A stretch of 38,493 bases of DNA from Catenulisporales bacterium (lineage in GTDB: Bacteria > Actinomycetota > Actinomycetes > Streptomycetales > Catenulisporaceae), in assembly GCA_019510485.1 (NCBI GenBank), contig JAEKKI010000143.1, positions 1-38,493 of the forward strand, written 5' to 3'. The translations under genes were made by a program, and so were the position numbers. Positions 17,513-25,892 of the stretch are shown piece by piece; the stretch's first letter is position 1; each line of letters starts with the position of its first letter. The notes below the pieces were generated by a model. That model ran no database searches, was not told where the DNA came from, and saw nothing but the letters and a program-made list of their open reading frames with translations.

Positions 17513-18625
17513 TCAGGCGTCTGCGGCTTCGGTGTCGGACGGGCCTGGGTTCGCGTTCGCGCTCGCGCTTGCGCGGGCCGGTCGCCGTAGCCGCAACCGC
17601 CATCCCGCGTACGCCACCGCGCCGAGCGGTATCGGCAGCACGTAAGTCAGGGCCCTGGCGAGCAGCACGGCGGTGGTGACGCGCGCGGCGGAGGCGGGAT
17701 CGAGGGAGGCGACCAGGTACGCCCCCACACCCCACTCGATGACGCCGACGCCGCCCGGCGTGACCGGCACCAGGGACAGCACCCGGGCCAGGGCGAAACC
17801 GGCCAGGCAGCGGCTCCACGGCACCTGCGACTGCGGGACCCCGCAGGCCAGCAGGCAGGTCTGGAACACCAACAGCCAGCCCAGGTCGTTGCCGACGCTG
17901 GCCAGCGTCAGGCGGCAGCTGCGGGTGCGCAGCAGATCGACGGCGTCGTCGCGGAACCGCAGCACGGCGGCGGCGACCGTGGTGGGGCCGGTGCGCCGCA
18001 GCATCCTGAACAACCGGTCGGTCCAGCGCTGCGCCCCGCGCCCGACCGCCCGCGCCGCCCGCTCATCGCGCAGTGACCGGCGCACCACCACGACTCCGGC
18101 CAGGAACAGGCCCGCGCACATCGCCGCGCCCAGGCACAGCGTGGCGACCGCTCCGGTGCCCGACGTCAGCCGCCCGGTGGCGGCCAGGACCCCGACGGCC
18201 ACGGCCGGGGTCGCGAGCTTGGCCAGTGTGCTCCACACACCGGTGACACCGGTGTAGACGGCGAACGAGCGCGCGCTCAGACCCCAGCTGGACAGCATGC
18301 GCCAGCTCACGCCGACCGACACCGCTCCCCCGGCCGGGACGGTGTTGGCCACGGCGGTGGAGGCCAGGTTGACCGCGGCCGCGCGGCGCAGGGGCAGTCC
18401 GGGGATGGCGGCCGCGATGAACAGCCAGTTCGCGAGGAGGTTCACCGCCGCGGCGAGCAGGAGCACGACGGCCCAGCCGGATGTCAGGGCTCGGATGGTG
18501 CTCAGGACGTCGCGGTAGGGCGCCAGTTTGGGCAGCCCGTAGGCGAATGCCAGGACGCAGACGGCCGTCGGCACCAGAAACGCCACCGCGCGCCGTCCGC
18601 GCGGGCTCGAAATCCCCATCCCCAT
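17513..18625 (-). CDS. Lysylphosphatidylglycerol synthase-type transmembrane protein (UPF0104/AglD-like)
   Basis: 370 residues, about eight to nine hydrophobic segments. The conserved stretches of the MprF/AglD flippase-like family are visible: NLASTAVANTVPAGGAVSVGVSWRML and the C-terminal LSLVPVTPGGVGVIEWGVGAYL. It lacks the soluble aminoacyl-transferase domain of MprF, so a lipid or polyprenyl-glycolipid flippase role is the family guess. ATG 18625 follows a GGGGAGGGG ribosome-binding site; TTG 18643 and ATG 18619 are alternatives. It is monocistronic and convergent with the importer ATPase. TAGCCT on the minus strand at about 18652-18657 is a possible -10. Confidence 0.85.
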   Translation of the reverse strand: MGMGISSPRGRRAVAFLVPTAVCVLAFAYGLPKLAPYRDVLSTIRALTSGWAVVLLLAAAVNLLANWLFIAAAIPGLPLRRAAAVNLASTAVANTVPAGGAVSVGVSWRMLSSWGLSARSFAVYTGVTGVWSTLAKLATPAVAVGVLAATGRLTSGTGAVATLCLGAAMCAGLFLAGVVVVRRSLRDERAARAVGRGAQRWTDRLFRMLRRTGPTTVAAAVLRFRDDAVDLLRTRSCRLTLASVGNDLGWLLVFQTCLLACGVPQSQVPWSRCLAGFALARVLSLVPVTPGGVGVIEWGVGAYLVASLDPASAARVTTAVLLARALTYVLPIPLGAVAYAGWRLRLRRPARASASANANPGPSDTEAADA

Positions 18626-18693
18626 GTCCCCTCCCCTGAACAAAGGTGAGGCTAGCCGAAGTGGCGGGTCAATGCCTTGGTGATTTGGCGCTG

Positions 18694-18862
18694 TCAGCTC
18701 GCCGCGCTTGTGTTGTGCACCCGCAGCTGGACGGCGACGGCGCTCAGCAGCGGCACCGGGACGCCTAGCGCGTCGGCCCGAGTCACCAGGTCGCCCAAGA
18801 TCTGCTCGGCCTCCACGGCGTTTCCGGTGCTGCCGTCGCGGCGGCCGAAGTCGAGGCCCGAA
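18694..18862 (-). pseudogene. C-terminal remnant of a ketopantoate reductase-like gene (PanE/ApbA)
   Basis: On the minus strand a frame ending at TGA 18694 reads NAVEAEQILGDLVTRADALG followed by VPVPLLSAVAVQLRVHN. This matches the ApbA_C end of 2-dehydropantoate 2-reductases (pattern TEID..NG...R.A...GI.VP). The same frame meets a stop at 18928-18930 with no start codon and no NADP-binding domain, so only about the last 50 codons survive. The sortase-anchored protein gene ends immediately upstream at 18863, overlapping where the rest of the enzyme should be. Confidence 0.6.
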
Positions 18863-19480
18863 TCAGACCTGCCGATCGCCTCGGCGGCGAGCCGCCACGA
18901 CGGTGCCGACGCCGGCGAGCAATGCGGTCAGCGCGGTGACGGCGCCGAGCGCGGCGGACATCGGGACGCCGGTGTCGGGGAGACGGGCGGCTTTTGCGGC
19001 GATGCGGTGGAAGGGGAGATGGTGCCGCGGCTTCTTCGGGGCGGAGGCCGGGGCCGATTCGGCAGGCGCGGGGTGGGGCGCGGTCAGTTTCGGGGCCGAG
19101 ATCGCCGGAGCCATGGCCGCGGCCGAAGCGGCTTGCGGCCCGGCGGCATGTGATGCGACAGCATGCGGCGCGGCCCGTCCGGTGACGCGCGCCGCCTGGG
19201 CCGGCACCTTGTCGGCGGCCACGCGGATGCCGGTGGATCCGGTGTCCAGCAGCAGCCGCAGCGACGCCCCGCCGATGCTGACCGTGAGCACCGGCCGCGG
19301 TGCGATCGCCGGATCCGCCACCGAGAACGGGATCGGCCCGCCGGGAACGGCGACAGCCCGCGCCGATCCCGCCGGCGCCGCCAAAGCCGCACCCACCAGG
19401 CCGATCGCAGCCGCCGCTGCCGTGAACCGTGTGGCCAAAGGTCTGATCCGTCCGCCGAATACCGCCGAAGACCCGCCCAC
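18863..19480 (-). CDS. LPDTG sortase-anchored protein with an aspartyl-protease-like DTG motif
   Basis: 205 residues from GTG 19480. A signal peptide (about 1-42) precedes PVLTVSIGGASLRLLLDTGS then TGIRV (63-87), the flap strand and active-site Asp79-Thr80-Gly81 pattern of retropepsin/DUF3443-like domains. The rest of such a domain is missing: residues 92-155 are an Ala/Pro/His-rich spacer. The C-terminus is a clear cell-wall sorting signal, LPDTG (167-171), a hydrophobic helix (about 174-196) and an RRRGDR tail. It should be sortase-linked to the wall. With only one half-site it could be protease only as a dimer, or a degenerate binding module. No good ribosome-binding site is seen; the start is uncertain. 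Confidence 0.7.
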   Translation of the reverse strand: MGGSSAVFGGRIRPLATRFTAAAAAIGLVGAALAAPAGSARAVAVPGGPIPFSVADPAIAPRPVLTVSIGGASLRLLLDTGSTGIRVAADKVPAQAARVTGRAAPHAVASHAAGPQAASAAAMAPAISAPKLTAPHPAPAESAPASAPKKPRHHLPFHRIAAKAARLPDTGVPMSAALGAVTALTALLAGVGTVVAARRRGDRQV

Positions 19481-19621
19481 TGTGGGCGATCAGGGTCCGG
19501 CGACAGAAATCGCTTGCTCTGAACGGGCGAACCGCGTCGGCGCACGCTGGCGGCCGGGGCCCGGCCGTGACAGCGTGAGGGAAGCAGCGAATCCGCGAAC
19601 ACCCGTGCGAGGTGAGGTCCC

Positions 19622-20380
19622 ATGAAGCCGACCCAAGCCACCGTCGGCGCGCCGTGCTGGGTCGAGCTCGGCACCGGGGACGTCGCGGAGTCCGGACGGT
19701 TCTACAGCGGCCTGTTCGGCTGGACCGTGGAGACCGACCCGCGCGAGGAGGCGGGCGGCTACGCGGTGTGCTCGCTCGGTGGCGTTCCGGTGGCCGCGAT
19801 GTCCCCGCTCTACGCGCCGGGCCAGCCGGTCGCCTGGACGGTGACCTTCGCGGTGGCTGACGCCGATACCACCGCCGTCCGGGCCGGCGAGCAGGGCGGC
19901 ACCCTGATCATGGCCCCGATGGACGTCTTCGACGCCGGCCGCTTCTCGGTCCTGCAGGACCCCACCGGCGCGCTGTTCTGCATCTGGCAGCCCCGGAACT
20001 TTCAGGGCTTCGGCCTGTGGGACGAGCCGAACGCCGCCGGCTGGGCCGAACTGGCCACCGGCGACGTCCCGGCCGCCACCGCCTTCTACCAGTCGCTCCT
20101 CGGCTGGTCGGTCAGCGCCGACGGCTACCCGCACCTGGGCGTCGACGACTGGACGTTCGGCGGCGTCCAGGAGCTGGACAGCACCGGGACGCCCGCCGAC
20201 GTGCCGTCGCACTGGCTGCTGTATTTCAAAACCGAGGACATCGCCGCCGCGGTGGAGAAGGCGGCGTCGCTCGGCGCGCAGACGCTGATGGGGCCGGTCG
20301 ACAAGCCCGGCACCCGCCACCTCGCGGTGCTGCGCGACCCCCAGGGCGCGGTGTTCGCGCTCTATCAAGCCGTGCGGTGA
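19622..20380 (+). CDS. Two-domain VOC (glyoxalase/bleomycin-resistance) protein
   Basis: 252 residues made of two VOC modules: about 1-122 (PCWVELGTGDVAESGRFYSGLFGW) and 130-252 (AGWAELATGDVPAATAFYQSLLGW). Each ends with the characteristic LQDPTGALFCIWQ or LRDPQGAVFALYQ. The four babb units should build one metal-binding or ligand-binding barrel. Members of this type in actinomycetes are usually called hydroxylase or glyoxalase-like, and no reaction can be assigned. ATG 19622 has a strong GAGGTGAGG site. It is divergent from the LPDTG gene and converges with rbpA, 10 bp apart. Confidence 0.9.
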   Translation: MKPTQATVGAPCWVELGTGDVAESGRFYSGLFGWTVETDPREEAGGYAVCSLGGVPVAAMSPLYAPGQPVAWTVTFAVADADTTAVRAGEQGGTLIMAPMDVFDAGRFSVLQDPTGALFCIWQPRNFQGFGLWDEPNAAGWAELATGDVPAATAFYQSLLGWSVSADGYPHLGVDDWTFGGVQELDSTGTPADVPSHWLLYFKTEDIAAAVEKAASLGAQTLMGPVDKPGTRHLAVLRDPQGAVFALYQAVR

Positions 20381-20390
20381 GCTTCGTCCG

Positions 20391-20726
20391 TCAGGACGCC
20401 GTACGAAGCCTGGACAGTGCCTCGGCAAGGATCACATCGGCGTCGGCGTCGCTGCGCCGCTCGCGAACGTAGGCCAGGTGGGTCTTGAACGGGCCCGGCA
20501 GCACCCGCGTCGGCGGGTTGTCCCGATCGGGACCCGCGGGCCGGTCGCAAGCGTGGCAGTCCCAGGTCTCGGGGATGTCCGCCGACGCCGCGAAGGTCGG
20601 AGCCGTCATGTGACCGCCGGCGCACCAGAACGTCACAGCCACCCGCGCCACCGAAGGACCCCGTTCCGTCTCGCCCCTCGGTCCCGCACCTATCCTGCTC
20701 CCCCGGATGCCGTTACCGCGCGTCAT
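20391..20726 (-). CDS. rbpA: RNA polymerase-binding protein RbpA
   Basis: 111 residues, the normal RbpA size. The N-terminal GNGIRGSRIGAGPRGETERG, the zinc-binding core with Cys35, His39, Cys57 and Cys60 (FWCAGGH...WDCHAC) and the sigma-interaction domain KTHLAYVRERRSDADADVIL are all present. RbpA binds the housekeeping sigma factor and core RNA polymerase, stabilising open complexes; it is specific to Actinobacteria, which supports the taxonomic reading. The ATG has AGGAGG 4-5 nt upstream. The zinc-core loop (AGGHMTAPTFAASADI) departs from typical RbpA sequences such as SNKHETQPSFA, so this may be a paralogue rather than the main copy. Confidence 0.93.
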   Translation of the reverse strand: MTRGNGIRGSRIGAGPRGETERGPSVARVAVTFWCAGGHMTAPTFAASADIPETWDCHACDRPAGPDRDNPPTRVLPGPFKTHLAYVRERRSDADADVILAEALSRLRTAS

Positions 20727-20785
20727 GGAGCCTCCTTTACAGCGACCGGCCCCGGACCCAACTGGTCGAACCGCGCCGCTGAGTC

Positions 20786-20810
20786 GACAGTACGCCCTCA
20801 GGGCGTTCCC
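20786..20810 (-). promoter_or_regulatory. Possible ECF-sigma promoter of rbpA
   Basis: The minus strand has GGGAAC (20810-20805), 16 bp, then GTC (20788-20786), about 60 bp upstream of the rbpA start. rbpA of Streptomyces coelicolor is known as a sigma-R target with a GGGAA-type -35. Spacing and -10 are imperfect here. An alternative -10 TACTGT overlaps. Confidence 0.3.
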
Positions 20811-21101
20811 GATCAGCGATTGGGGCAATCGCCGCACGGTCGAGCCCGCATTGTGATCAGTAGTGGCTTCCGGCCATGCCGCAGCCGCCGGTGTTCGTCC
20901 GACTCCCCGGCGACCGCTTCGAACCGCCCACCCGGATCTGGCGGATGACCGTTTTCGTAGACGCCTGACACGCGATTGTTACGGTCCGCCTTCGACCGTT
21001 CACGCATGGCGTATGAGAACTTAGGAATCCGGCGACCCGCCCGTCAAGGGTTCCGAGGGTCACCACGCGCCGCGTCAGGGCGAACCAGACGCCTGATTCG
21101 T

Positions 21102-21117
21102 AAAGTTTCGGTAAATT
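21102..21117 (+). promoter_or_regulatory. AT-rich promoter/operator candidate in the 560-bp gap before the beta-propeller gene
   Basis: The gap 20727-21286 holds no convincing gene. AAAGTTTC (21102-21109) is immediately followed by TAAATT (21112-21117), a -10 candidate. A 7-bp hairpin (GCTGGCG/CGCCAGC, 21136-21157) lies in the predicted 163-nt leader. No good -35 is visible and no known riboswitch pattern was recognised. Confidence 0.4.
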
Positions 21118-21286
21118 CTCTGTGCGCATTCGAGCGCTGGCGCATCAGCACGCCAGCACGCTGATTCGGGTGTCGGACGCCACATGTCCGCCCCCCGGGT
21201 TCGGCGGCCCGCTCCACGCCTCTGCCCAGCGCAACCCTCACGCCGGGCGGGATCGGCCCGCCGGCACCATCGCAGGAGGAGTCACC

Positions 21287-23524
21287 GTGCGCCGACGACC
21301 CATCTCGCGCCTCCGCAAACGCCTGATCGCCCTCGCGCTGGCAGCGGCGACGGTGACCTTCGGCACGACGGCCGCCGCGCCCAGCGCCTCGGCCGCCGCC
21401 GGCATCACCGACGGCGGCTTCGAGGCCGGCAGCCTGACCGGCTGGACCACCAGCGGCATCACCTCGGTCACCACGTCCGGTCCGCACTCCGGGACCTACG
21501 CCGCGATGGTGGGATCGGCTACCCCCGCGAACACGTCGTCGATCACACAGTCGTTCACGGCCCCGGCTGGCAGCCCGGCACTGAGCTTTTGGTACGACGT
21601 GTTCTGCACCGACACCGTGACCTACGACTGGGCCACCGCGACGCTGGTCGACACCACGACCAACACCACGACCACGGTGCTGGCCAAGACCTGCACGAAC
21701 GGCGCGGGCTGGAAGCAGGTCACGAAGACCCTCACGCCGAACGACAACTACACGCTCACGCTGACCACCAAGGACGACGACTACCCGGGCGACCCGACCT
21801 ACACGCTGTATGACGACGTCGCGCTGTCCGGCGGTGTGCCGACCAACGACTTCTCCATCAGCGCCAGCCCGGCCTCGGCCACGGTGAACGCCGGCGCCTC
21901 GGCCACCTCGACCGTCTCCACCGCGGTCACCGCCGGCGGTGCGCAGTCCGTGACCCTGTCGGCCTCCGGCCTGCCCTCCGGCGCGACCGCGTCCTTCAGC
22001 GCGAACCCGATCACCTCCGGGTCCTCCTCGACGCTGACGGTCAGCACCGCGAGCAGCACTCCCGGCGGCACGTATCCGATCACCGTCACCGGCACCGGCG
22101 CCTCGGCCACGCACACCGCGCCGTTCACGCTGACCGTGAACGGCACCGGACCGTCGCTGATCCAGGTGAGCACGGACCCGTTCACCGACACCGACGCCCA
22201 GCACGCGACCCACGTCGAGCCGGACACGTATTCCTTCGGCACCACCGTGGTCGCGGCCTACCAGACCGGCCGGGTCTACGGCGGCGGCTCCTCCGACGTC
22301 GGCTGGGCCACCTCGACGGACTCCGGCACCACCTGGACCCACGGCTTCCTGCCCGGGATCACGGTGAACTCCGGCGGCGGCAGCTACGCGCAGGTCTCCG
22401 ACGCGTCAGTGGCCTACGACGCCAAGCACAACGTGTGGCTGATCTCCAGCCTGCCCATCGACTCCTCCGGCGGCGCCGACGGCGTGCTGGTCAACCGCTC
22501 CACGAATGGCGGCACCACCTGGGGCTACCCGGTCAAAGCGGTCGGCTTCGACGGCCAGAGCTATGACAAGAACTGGACCGTCTGCGACAACACCGCGACC
22601 AGCCCGCACTACGGCAACTGCTACACCGAGGCCGACATCACCTCCTCGGGCAACGCCGAGATCATGTCGGCCTCCACCGACGGCGGACTGACCTGGTCGC
22701 CGGCAGCGCGCCCGGCGGGCTCCCCCTCGGGTCTGGGCGGCCAGCCGGTGGTGCAGCCCAACGGCAACGTCGTGGTGCCGTACTCCGCCAACGGCTCCTC
22801 GATCGCGGCGTTCACCTCCACCAACGGCGGCAGCAGCTGGGGCTCCCCGGTGACCGTGGCCACCGTCAACTCGCACGGCGTGGCCGGCGGGCTGCGCGAC
22901 GGCGAGGGCCTGCCCTCGGCCGAGGTGGACGGGGCCGGCAAGGTCTTCGTGGCCTGGCAGGACTGCCGGTTCCGCTCCGGCTGCCCGGCCAACGACATCG
23001 TGTACTCGACATCGACCAACGGCACCGGTTGGTCGGCCGTGACCCGGGTCCCGATCGACGCCACCACCTCCGGCGTCGAGCACATGATCCCCGGCCTCGG
23101 TGTCGACCGCTCGACCTCGGGCTCGACGGCCAAGATCGGGCTGTACTACTACTTCTACTCCCATGCCAACTGCACGGCTTCCACGTGCCAGATGTACGTC
23201 GGGTTCATCTCCTCGGCCAACGGCGGGAGCACGTGGAGCGCCGCGCAGACGGTCGCCGGGCCGATGACGATGGCGCAGATCGCGAACACCAGTCAGGGGC
23301 GCATGGTCGGGGACTACATTTCGTGCTCCGTCGTGAACGGCAAGAGCGAGGCGGTCTTCGCGGTGGGCAAAGCTTCCACGAACGGCCAGGCCTTCAACGA
23401 GGCCATGTATTCGGTGGCCGGCGGCTTGGCCCTGCGGGCGGGGACGACCGCGTCGAGCACGGGCCCGGTTTTCGGCCGGGCCAACGGCGATCCCGGGGCG
23501 CGGGGGCTGCTGAAGGCTCAGTGA
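21287..23524 (+). CDS. Secreted Asp-box (sialidase-like) beta-propeller protein with lectin-like and Ig-like domains
   Basis: 745 residues from GTG 21287 (GGAGGAG 5-6 nt upstream). A Sec signal peptide with Arg-rich start ends near APSASAAA (about 37). A jelly-roll/galactose-binding-like domain (38-182, starting [15 protein letters not shown]) is followed by an Ig-like module (186-286, [16 protein letters not shown]). The C-terminal 290-745 is a beta-propeller with Asp-box repeats at 343-350 (STDSGTTW), 405-412, 463-470, 511-518, 576-582 and 644-650. Asp boxes occur in sialidases but also in non-enzymatic propellers. I do not see a sure sialidase Arg triad, so activity is unproven. It is probably extracellular, acting on or binding glycans. 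Confidence 0.85.
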   Translation: MRRRPISRLRKRLIALALAAATVTFGTTAAAPSASAAAGITDGGFEAGSLTGWTTSGITSVTTSGPHSGTYAAMVGSATPANTSSITQSFTAPAGSPALSFWYDVFCTDTVTYDWATATLVDTTTNTTTTVLAKTCTNGAGWKQVTKTLTPNDNYTLTLTTKDDDYPGDPTYTLYDDVALSGGVPTNDFSISASPASATVNAGASATSTVSTAVTAGGAQSVTLSASGLPSGATASFSANPITSGSSSTLTVSTASSTPGGTYPITVTGTGASATHTAPFTLTVNGTGPSLIQVSTDPFTDTDAQHATHVEPDTYSFGTTVVAAYQTGRVYGGGSSDVGWATSTDSGTTWTHGFLPGITVNSGGGSYAQVSDASVAYDAKHNVWLISSLPIDSSGGADGVLVNRSTNGGTTWGYPVKAVGFDGQSYDKNWTVCDNTATSPHYGNCYTEADITSSGNAEIMSASTDGGLTWSPAARPAGSPSGLGGQPVVQPNGNVVVPYSANGSSIAAFTSTNGGSSWGSPVTVATVNSHGVAGGLRDGEGLPSAEVDGAGKVFVAWQDCRFRSGCPANDIVYSTSTNGTGWSAVTRVPIDATTSGVEHMIPGLGVDRSTSGSTAKIGLYYYFYSHANCTASTCQMYVGFISSANGGSTWSAAQTVAGPMTMAQIANTSQGRMVGDYISCSVVNGKSEAVFAVGKASTNGQAFNEAMYSVAGGLALRAGTTASSTGPVFGRANGDPGARGLLKAQ

Positions 23525-23549
23525 TCTGCTGATTCGGTGATCTGCTGAT
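23521..23549 (+). repeat. 13-bp direct repeat at the 3' end of the beta-propeller gene
   Basis: GTGATCTGCTGAT occurs at 23521-23533 and again at 23537-23549, 16 bp apart, spanning and following the stop codon. Confidence 0.7.
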
Positions 23550-23599
23550 CTAATGTGCTGGGCTCTCGTCATCGCGACGGGAGTCCCGCCTGTCTTTCG

Positions 23600-24115
23600 T
23601 CAGCACTCGAAGACCGACCAGCAGATGTCGTTCCGCAGCCGCTGATCGTCGAGAACGAGTTCGCGGATCTCCTCGGGGAGCTGTTCTCGCTGCCATCGGC
23701 ATTCTCGCCTGCCGGCGCTGTCGCTCTCAGCCTTCGGAGCCGCCGCCCGCGCCGCCTTGATCGCGTAGGCGGCGGCTCCGAGCTCGTGCGCGGCGACGTG
23801 CGCCACCGCCGCCGCCTGACCGGCGGCGAACGCGGCGTGCCGGGCAGCCCCGCTCAACACCCTCGCCGCGGCCATCGCATGCCCGCCCGCCGCCCGGGAT
23901 TCGGACATCTTGGTCTGGCCGCGCGTCCACGCCCGGATCTGCTCGATCGCCTCGCGGGGCCGGGTATCGGCGGGCTGCGCCGCTTCGAACAGGGGCAGAA
24001 CGTGTTCCGCGCATACCGCGGCCCACAGCGCCAGGAGACGGTGGTCGTCGTCGGTGAGCGCTCCCCCGCGCCGGATGGTGATGAAGCGGGGATCGCGTTC
24101 CTGGGGGAGGATCAC
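23600..24115 (-). CDS. Imm5-like putative immunity protein
   Basis: 171 residues, all-alpha and Ala/His-rich. DDHRLLALWAAVCAEHVLPL, FEAAQPADTRPREAIEQIRAW and the repeated AARHAAFAAGQAAAVAHVAAHELGAAAYA pattern match the actinobacterial family annotated as putative immunity protein (Imm5-type), predicted to neutralise polymorphic toxins. No toxin gene is adjacent, so it would be an orphan. The start is GTG 24115 without a strong ribosome-binding site. It is divergent from the kinase gene and converges on the beta-propeller gene. Family fit is good; the immunity role is only a family-level prediction. Confidence 0.7.
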   Translation of the reverse strand: MILPQERDPRFITIRRGGALTDDDHRLLALWAAVCAEHVLPLFEAAQPADTRPREAIEQIRAWTRGQTKMSESRAAGGHAMAAARVLSGAARHAAFAAGQAAAVAHVAAHELGAAAYAIKAARAAAPKAESDSAGRRECRWQREQLPEEIRELVLDDQRLRNDICWSVFEC

Positions 24116-24224
24116 GGGTCAAGTCTGCCATTCGCAAAGTCTTGATGCTCTAACCTGAACCTGGCAGCAGGCATCTACGTGATGTCGGATGACGCGTCAA
24201 GCGTCGATGACTACAGGGGGTCTC

Positions 24225-25877
24225 GTGCAGCGAATAGTCGGCGGCCGATACGAGCTCTTCGAAGAACTGGGCAGCGGGGCGTTCGGCCGAGTGTGGCACG
24301 GGCGGGATCTGACACTGGGGACCGAAATCGCGGTCAAGGAGATCTGGCCGGCCGCGGTATCAGAGGCCGACCAGAACCTGTGGCTTGTTCAGGTGGAGCG
24401 GGAAAACCGCCGTGTCGCGCAGCTGGGTGAGCACCTGCACATCGTCACCGTACGCGATGTCGTGGTCGACGACGGCAAGCTGTGGATCATCATGGACCAT
24501 GTCGCCGGCCGGACGCTGGCGCAGGTGCTCGCCGAGTCCGGACCGCTGCCGGTCGAGCAGGTGGACAGGATCGCGCGCGGGCTGCTGTCGGCGCTCGCCG
24601 CCGCGCACGAGAAGGAGATCGTGCACCGTGATGTGAAGCCGGGCAACGTCTTCCTCAGCCAGGACGGCAGGGCATTGCTCACCGGCTTCGGGATCGCGGT
24701 CGACGCCCCGGTCACGGCGAGCGACGCGCGGGCGGGAACGCTCGAATACCTGCCGCCCGAACGCGTCAACGGAGCGGGCGCCACTGCCGCCGGCGACTTG
24801 TACTCGCTGGGAGTGATGCTGTTCCAGGCCGCTGAGGGATTCTCGCCGTTCCGCCGGGGGACGCCGGCCGAAACACTGACCGCCGTGGTGCGCGACCCGG
24901 CGCCCGTGCCGGGGCGCGCCGGGCGGCTGGCGCCGCTCATCTCGGCGCTGCTGGCGAAGGATCCGGCGGCGCGGCCGACCGCGACGCGGGCGCTTGAGGG
25001 GCTTGGGGCGCCTTGGCCCGCTACCGCGACCGGAGGGGGAGGCGGAACCGGAGGCGGACGCAAGCGCAAGCCGGTCGGGTTGATCGCTGCCGTGGCCGCT
25101 CTCACCGCTGCGGTCGTCACGGTGGCCGCCATCGTCCTGAGCTCCGGGGACTCCGGCTCTCCCACGACTGCCGTAGCGGCCACCGCCGGCACAAGTCACA
25201 GCACGGGCCTTTCGGTCTCGCCGTCGTCATCGTCACCGTCACCGTCGTCGTCGTCAACGTCATCGTCATCGTCAACAACGACGACAGCCGCGAACGGAGG
25301 CGATTCGGTCCCGCCGTCGTCGCAGGACCCGGACGCCCCGGGATCCATGACGATATGGCTGGCTTCCGGCACCGAGACTCTATGGCCGCAGGCAGTCGAC
25401 GCCGCCATCACCGCCTTCCACCAGACGTACCCGAAGGTCTCCGTCAAAGTGGCGTACCTGCCGTGGGACACCTTGGCGCCCAAGCTTTCCACGTCCCTGG
25501 CCTCCAACACACCACCGGACGTCATGGAAGTCTCCACCACCTTCTCCTCGAAGCTCATCGCCGCGGGCCGGCTGAAGGACCTCACAGCGGACAAGGCCAC
25601 GTTCGACAACTCGTCCACGTGGCGCGAAGTCCTGACCAACTCCTGCACGGCGAACGGCCGGCTCTTCTGCGTGCCCTACTTCGCGGCCAAGCGTGACGGG
25701 ACGATCCTGGGCGGCTCGGACCTGGCCATCCCCGCCGCGGCAAGGCACCCTGAGTGGTCCCGGGCCTGGATCAAAGCCTTCACGTCCACAGCCGTGGAGC
25801 GGCAGTTCGCAGCGGTCGGCAAATCATCCGGCGCCTCCGTCACCGTCCTGGCGAACAGCACCGCCATCGTGCCCTGA
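24225..25877 (+). CDS. Membrane Ser/Thr kinase-like protein with solute-binding ectodomain; DFG replaced by GFG
   Basis: 550 residues from GTG 24225 (AGGGGG 4-5 nt upstream; ATG 24189 would add 12 residues). The PknB-type kinase domain (about 8-262) has the glycine loop GSGAFGRV, Lys38 (AVK) and HRDVKPGN with Asp136, Lys138 and Asn141. The metal-binding DFG reads Gly154-Phe155-Gly156 (LLTGFGIA), so the usual magnesium-binding Asp is missing. One membrane helix (about 283-305) leads to a Ser/Thr-rich linker (310-372) and an extracellular domain (374-550) related to sugar-binding SBP_bac_1 proteins (MTIWLASG...PPDVMEVS...GGSDLAIP). It probably senses a carbohydrate outside the cell. Catalysis is doubtful; it may be a pseudokinase scaffold. 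Confidence 0.9.
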   Translation: MQRIVGGRYELFEELGSGAFGRVWHGRDLTLGTEIAVKEIWPAAVSEADQNLWLVQVERENRRVAQLGEHLHIVTVRDVVVDDGKLWIIMDHVAGRTLAQVLAESGPLPVEQVDRIARGLLSALAAAHEKEIVHRDVKPGNVFLSQDGRALLTGFGIAVDAPVTASDARAGTLEYLPPERVNGAGATAAGDLYSLGVMLFQAAEGFSPFRRGTPAETLTAVVRDPAPVPGRAGRLAPLISALLAKDPAARPTATRALEGLGAPWPATATGGGGGTGGGRKRKPVGLIAAVAALTAAVVTVAAIVLSSGDSGSPTTAVAATAGTSHSTGLSVSPSSSSPSPSSSSTSSSSSTTTTAANGGDSVPPSSQDPDAPGSMTIWLASGTETLWPQAVDAAITAFHQTYPKVSVKVAYLPWDTLAPKLSTSLASNTPPDVMEVSTTFSSKLIAAGRLKDLTADKATFDNSSTWREVLTNSCTANGRLFCVPYFAAKRDGTILGGSDLAIPAAARHPEWSRAWIKAFTSTAVERQFAAVGKSSGASVTVLANSTAIVP

Positions 25878-25892
25878 TGGGATGTCCGCACT

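Noticed and set aside
20857-21129. A 90-codon minus-strand ORF in the gap before the beta-propeller gene
   Set aside because: No domain, no ribosome-binding site, non-coding-like composition; it overlaps the promoter/leader candidate.
21118-21286. A c-di-AMP (ydaO-type) riboswitch in the leader of the secreted propeller gene
   Set aside because: Only a single 7-bp hairpin is seen; the conserved ydaO sequence elements are not present.
23727-24137. An alternative 136-codon minus-strand frame in the immunity gene
   Set aside because: Arg/Gly-rich shadow frame; the overlapping 171-residue frame has a family match.
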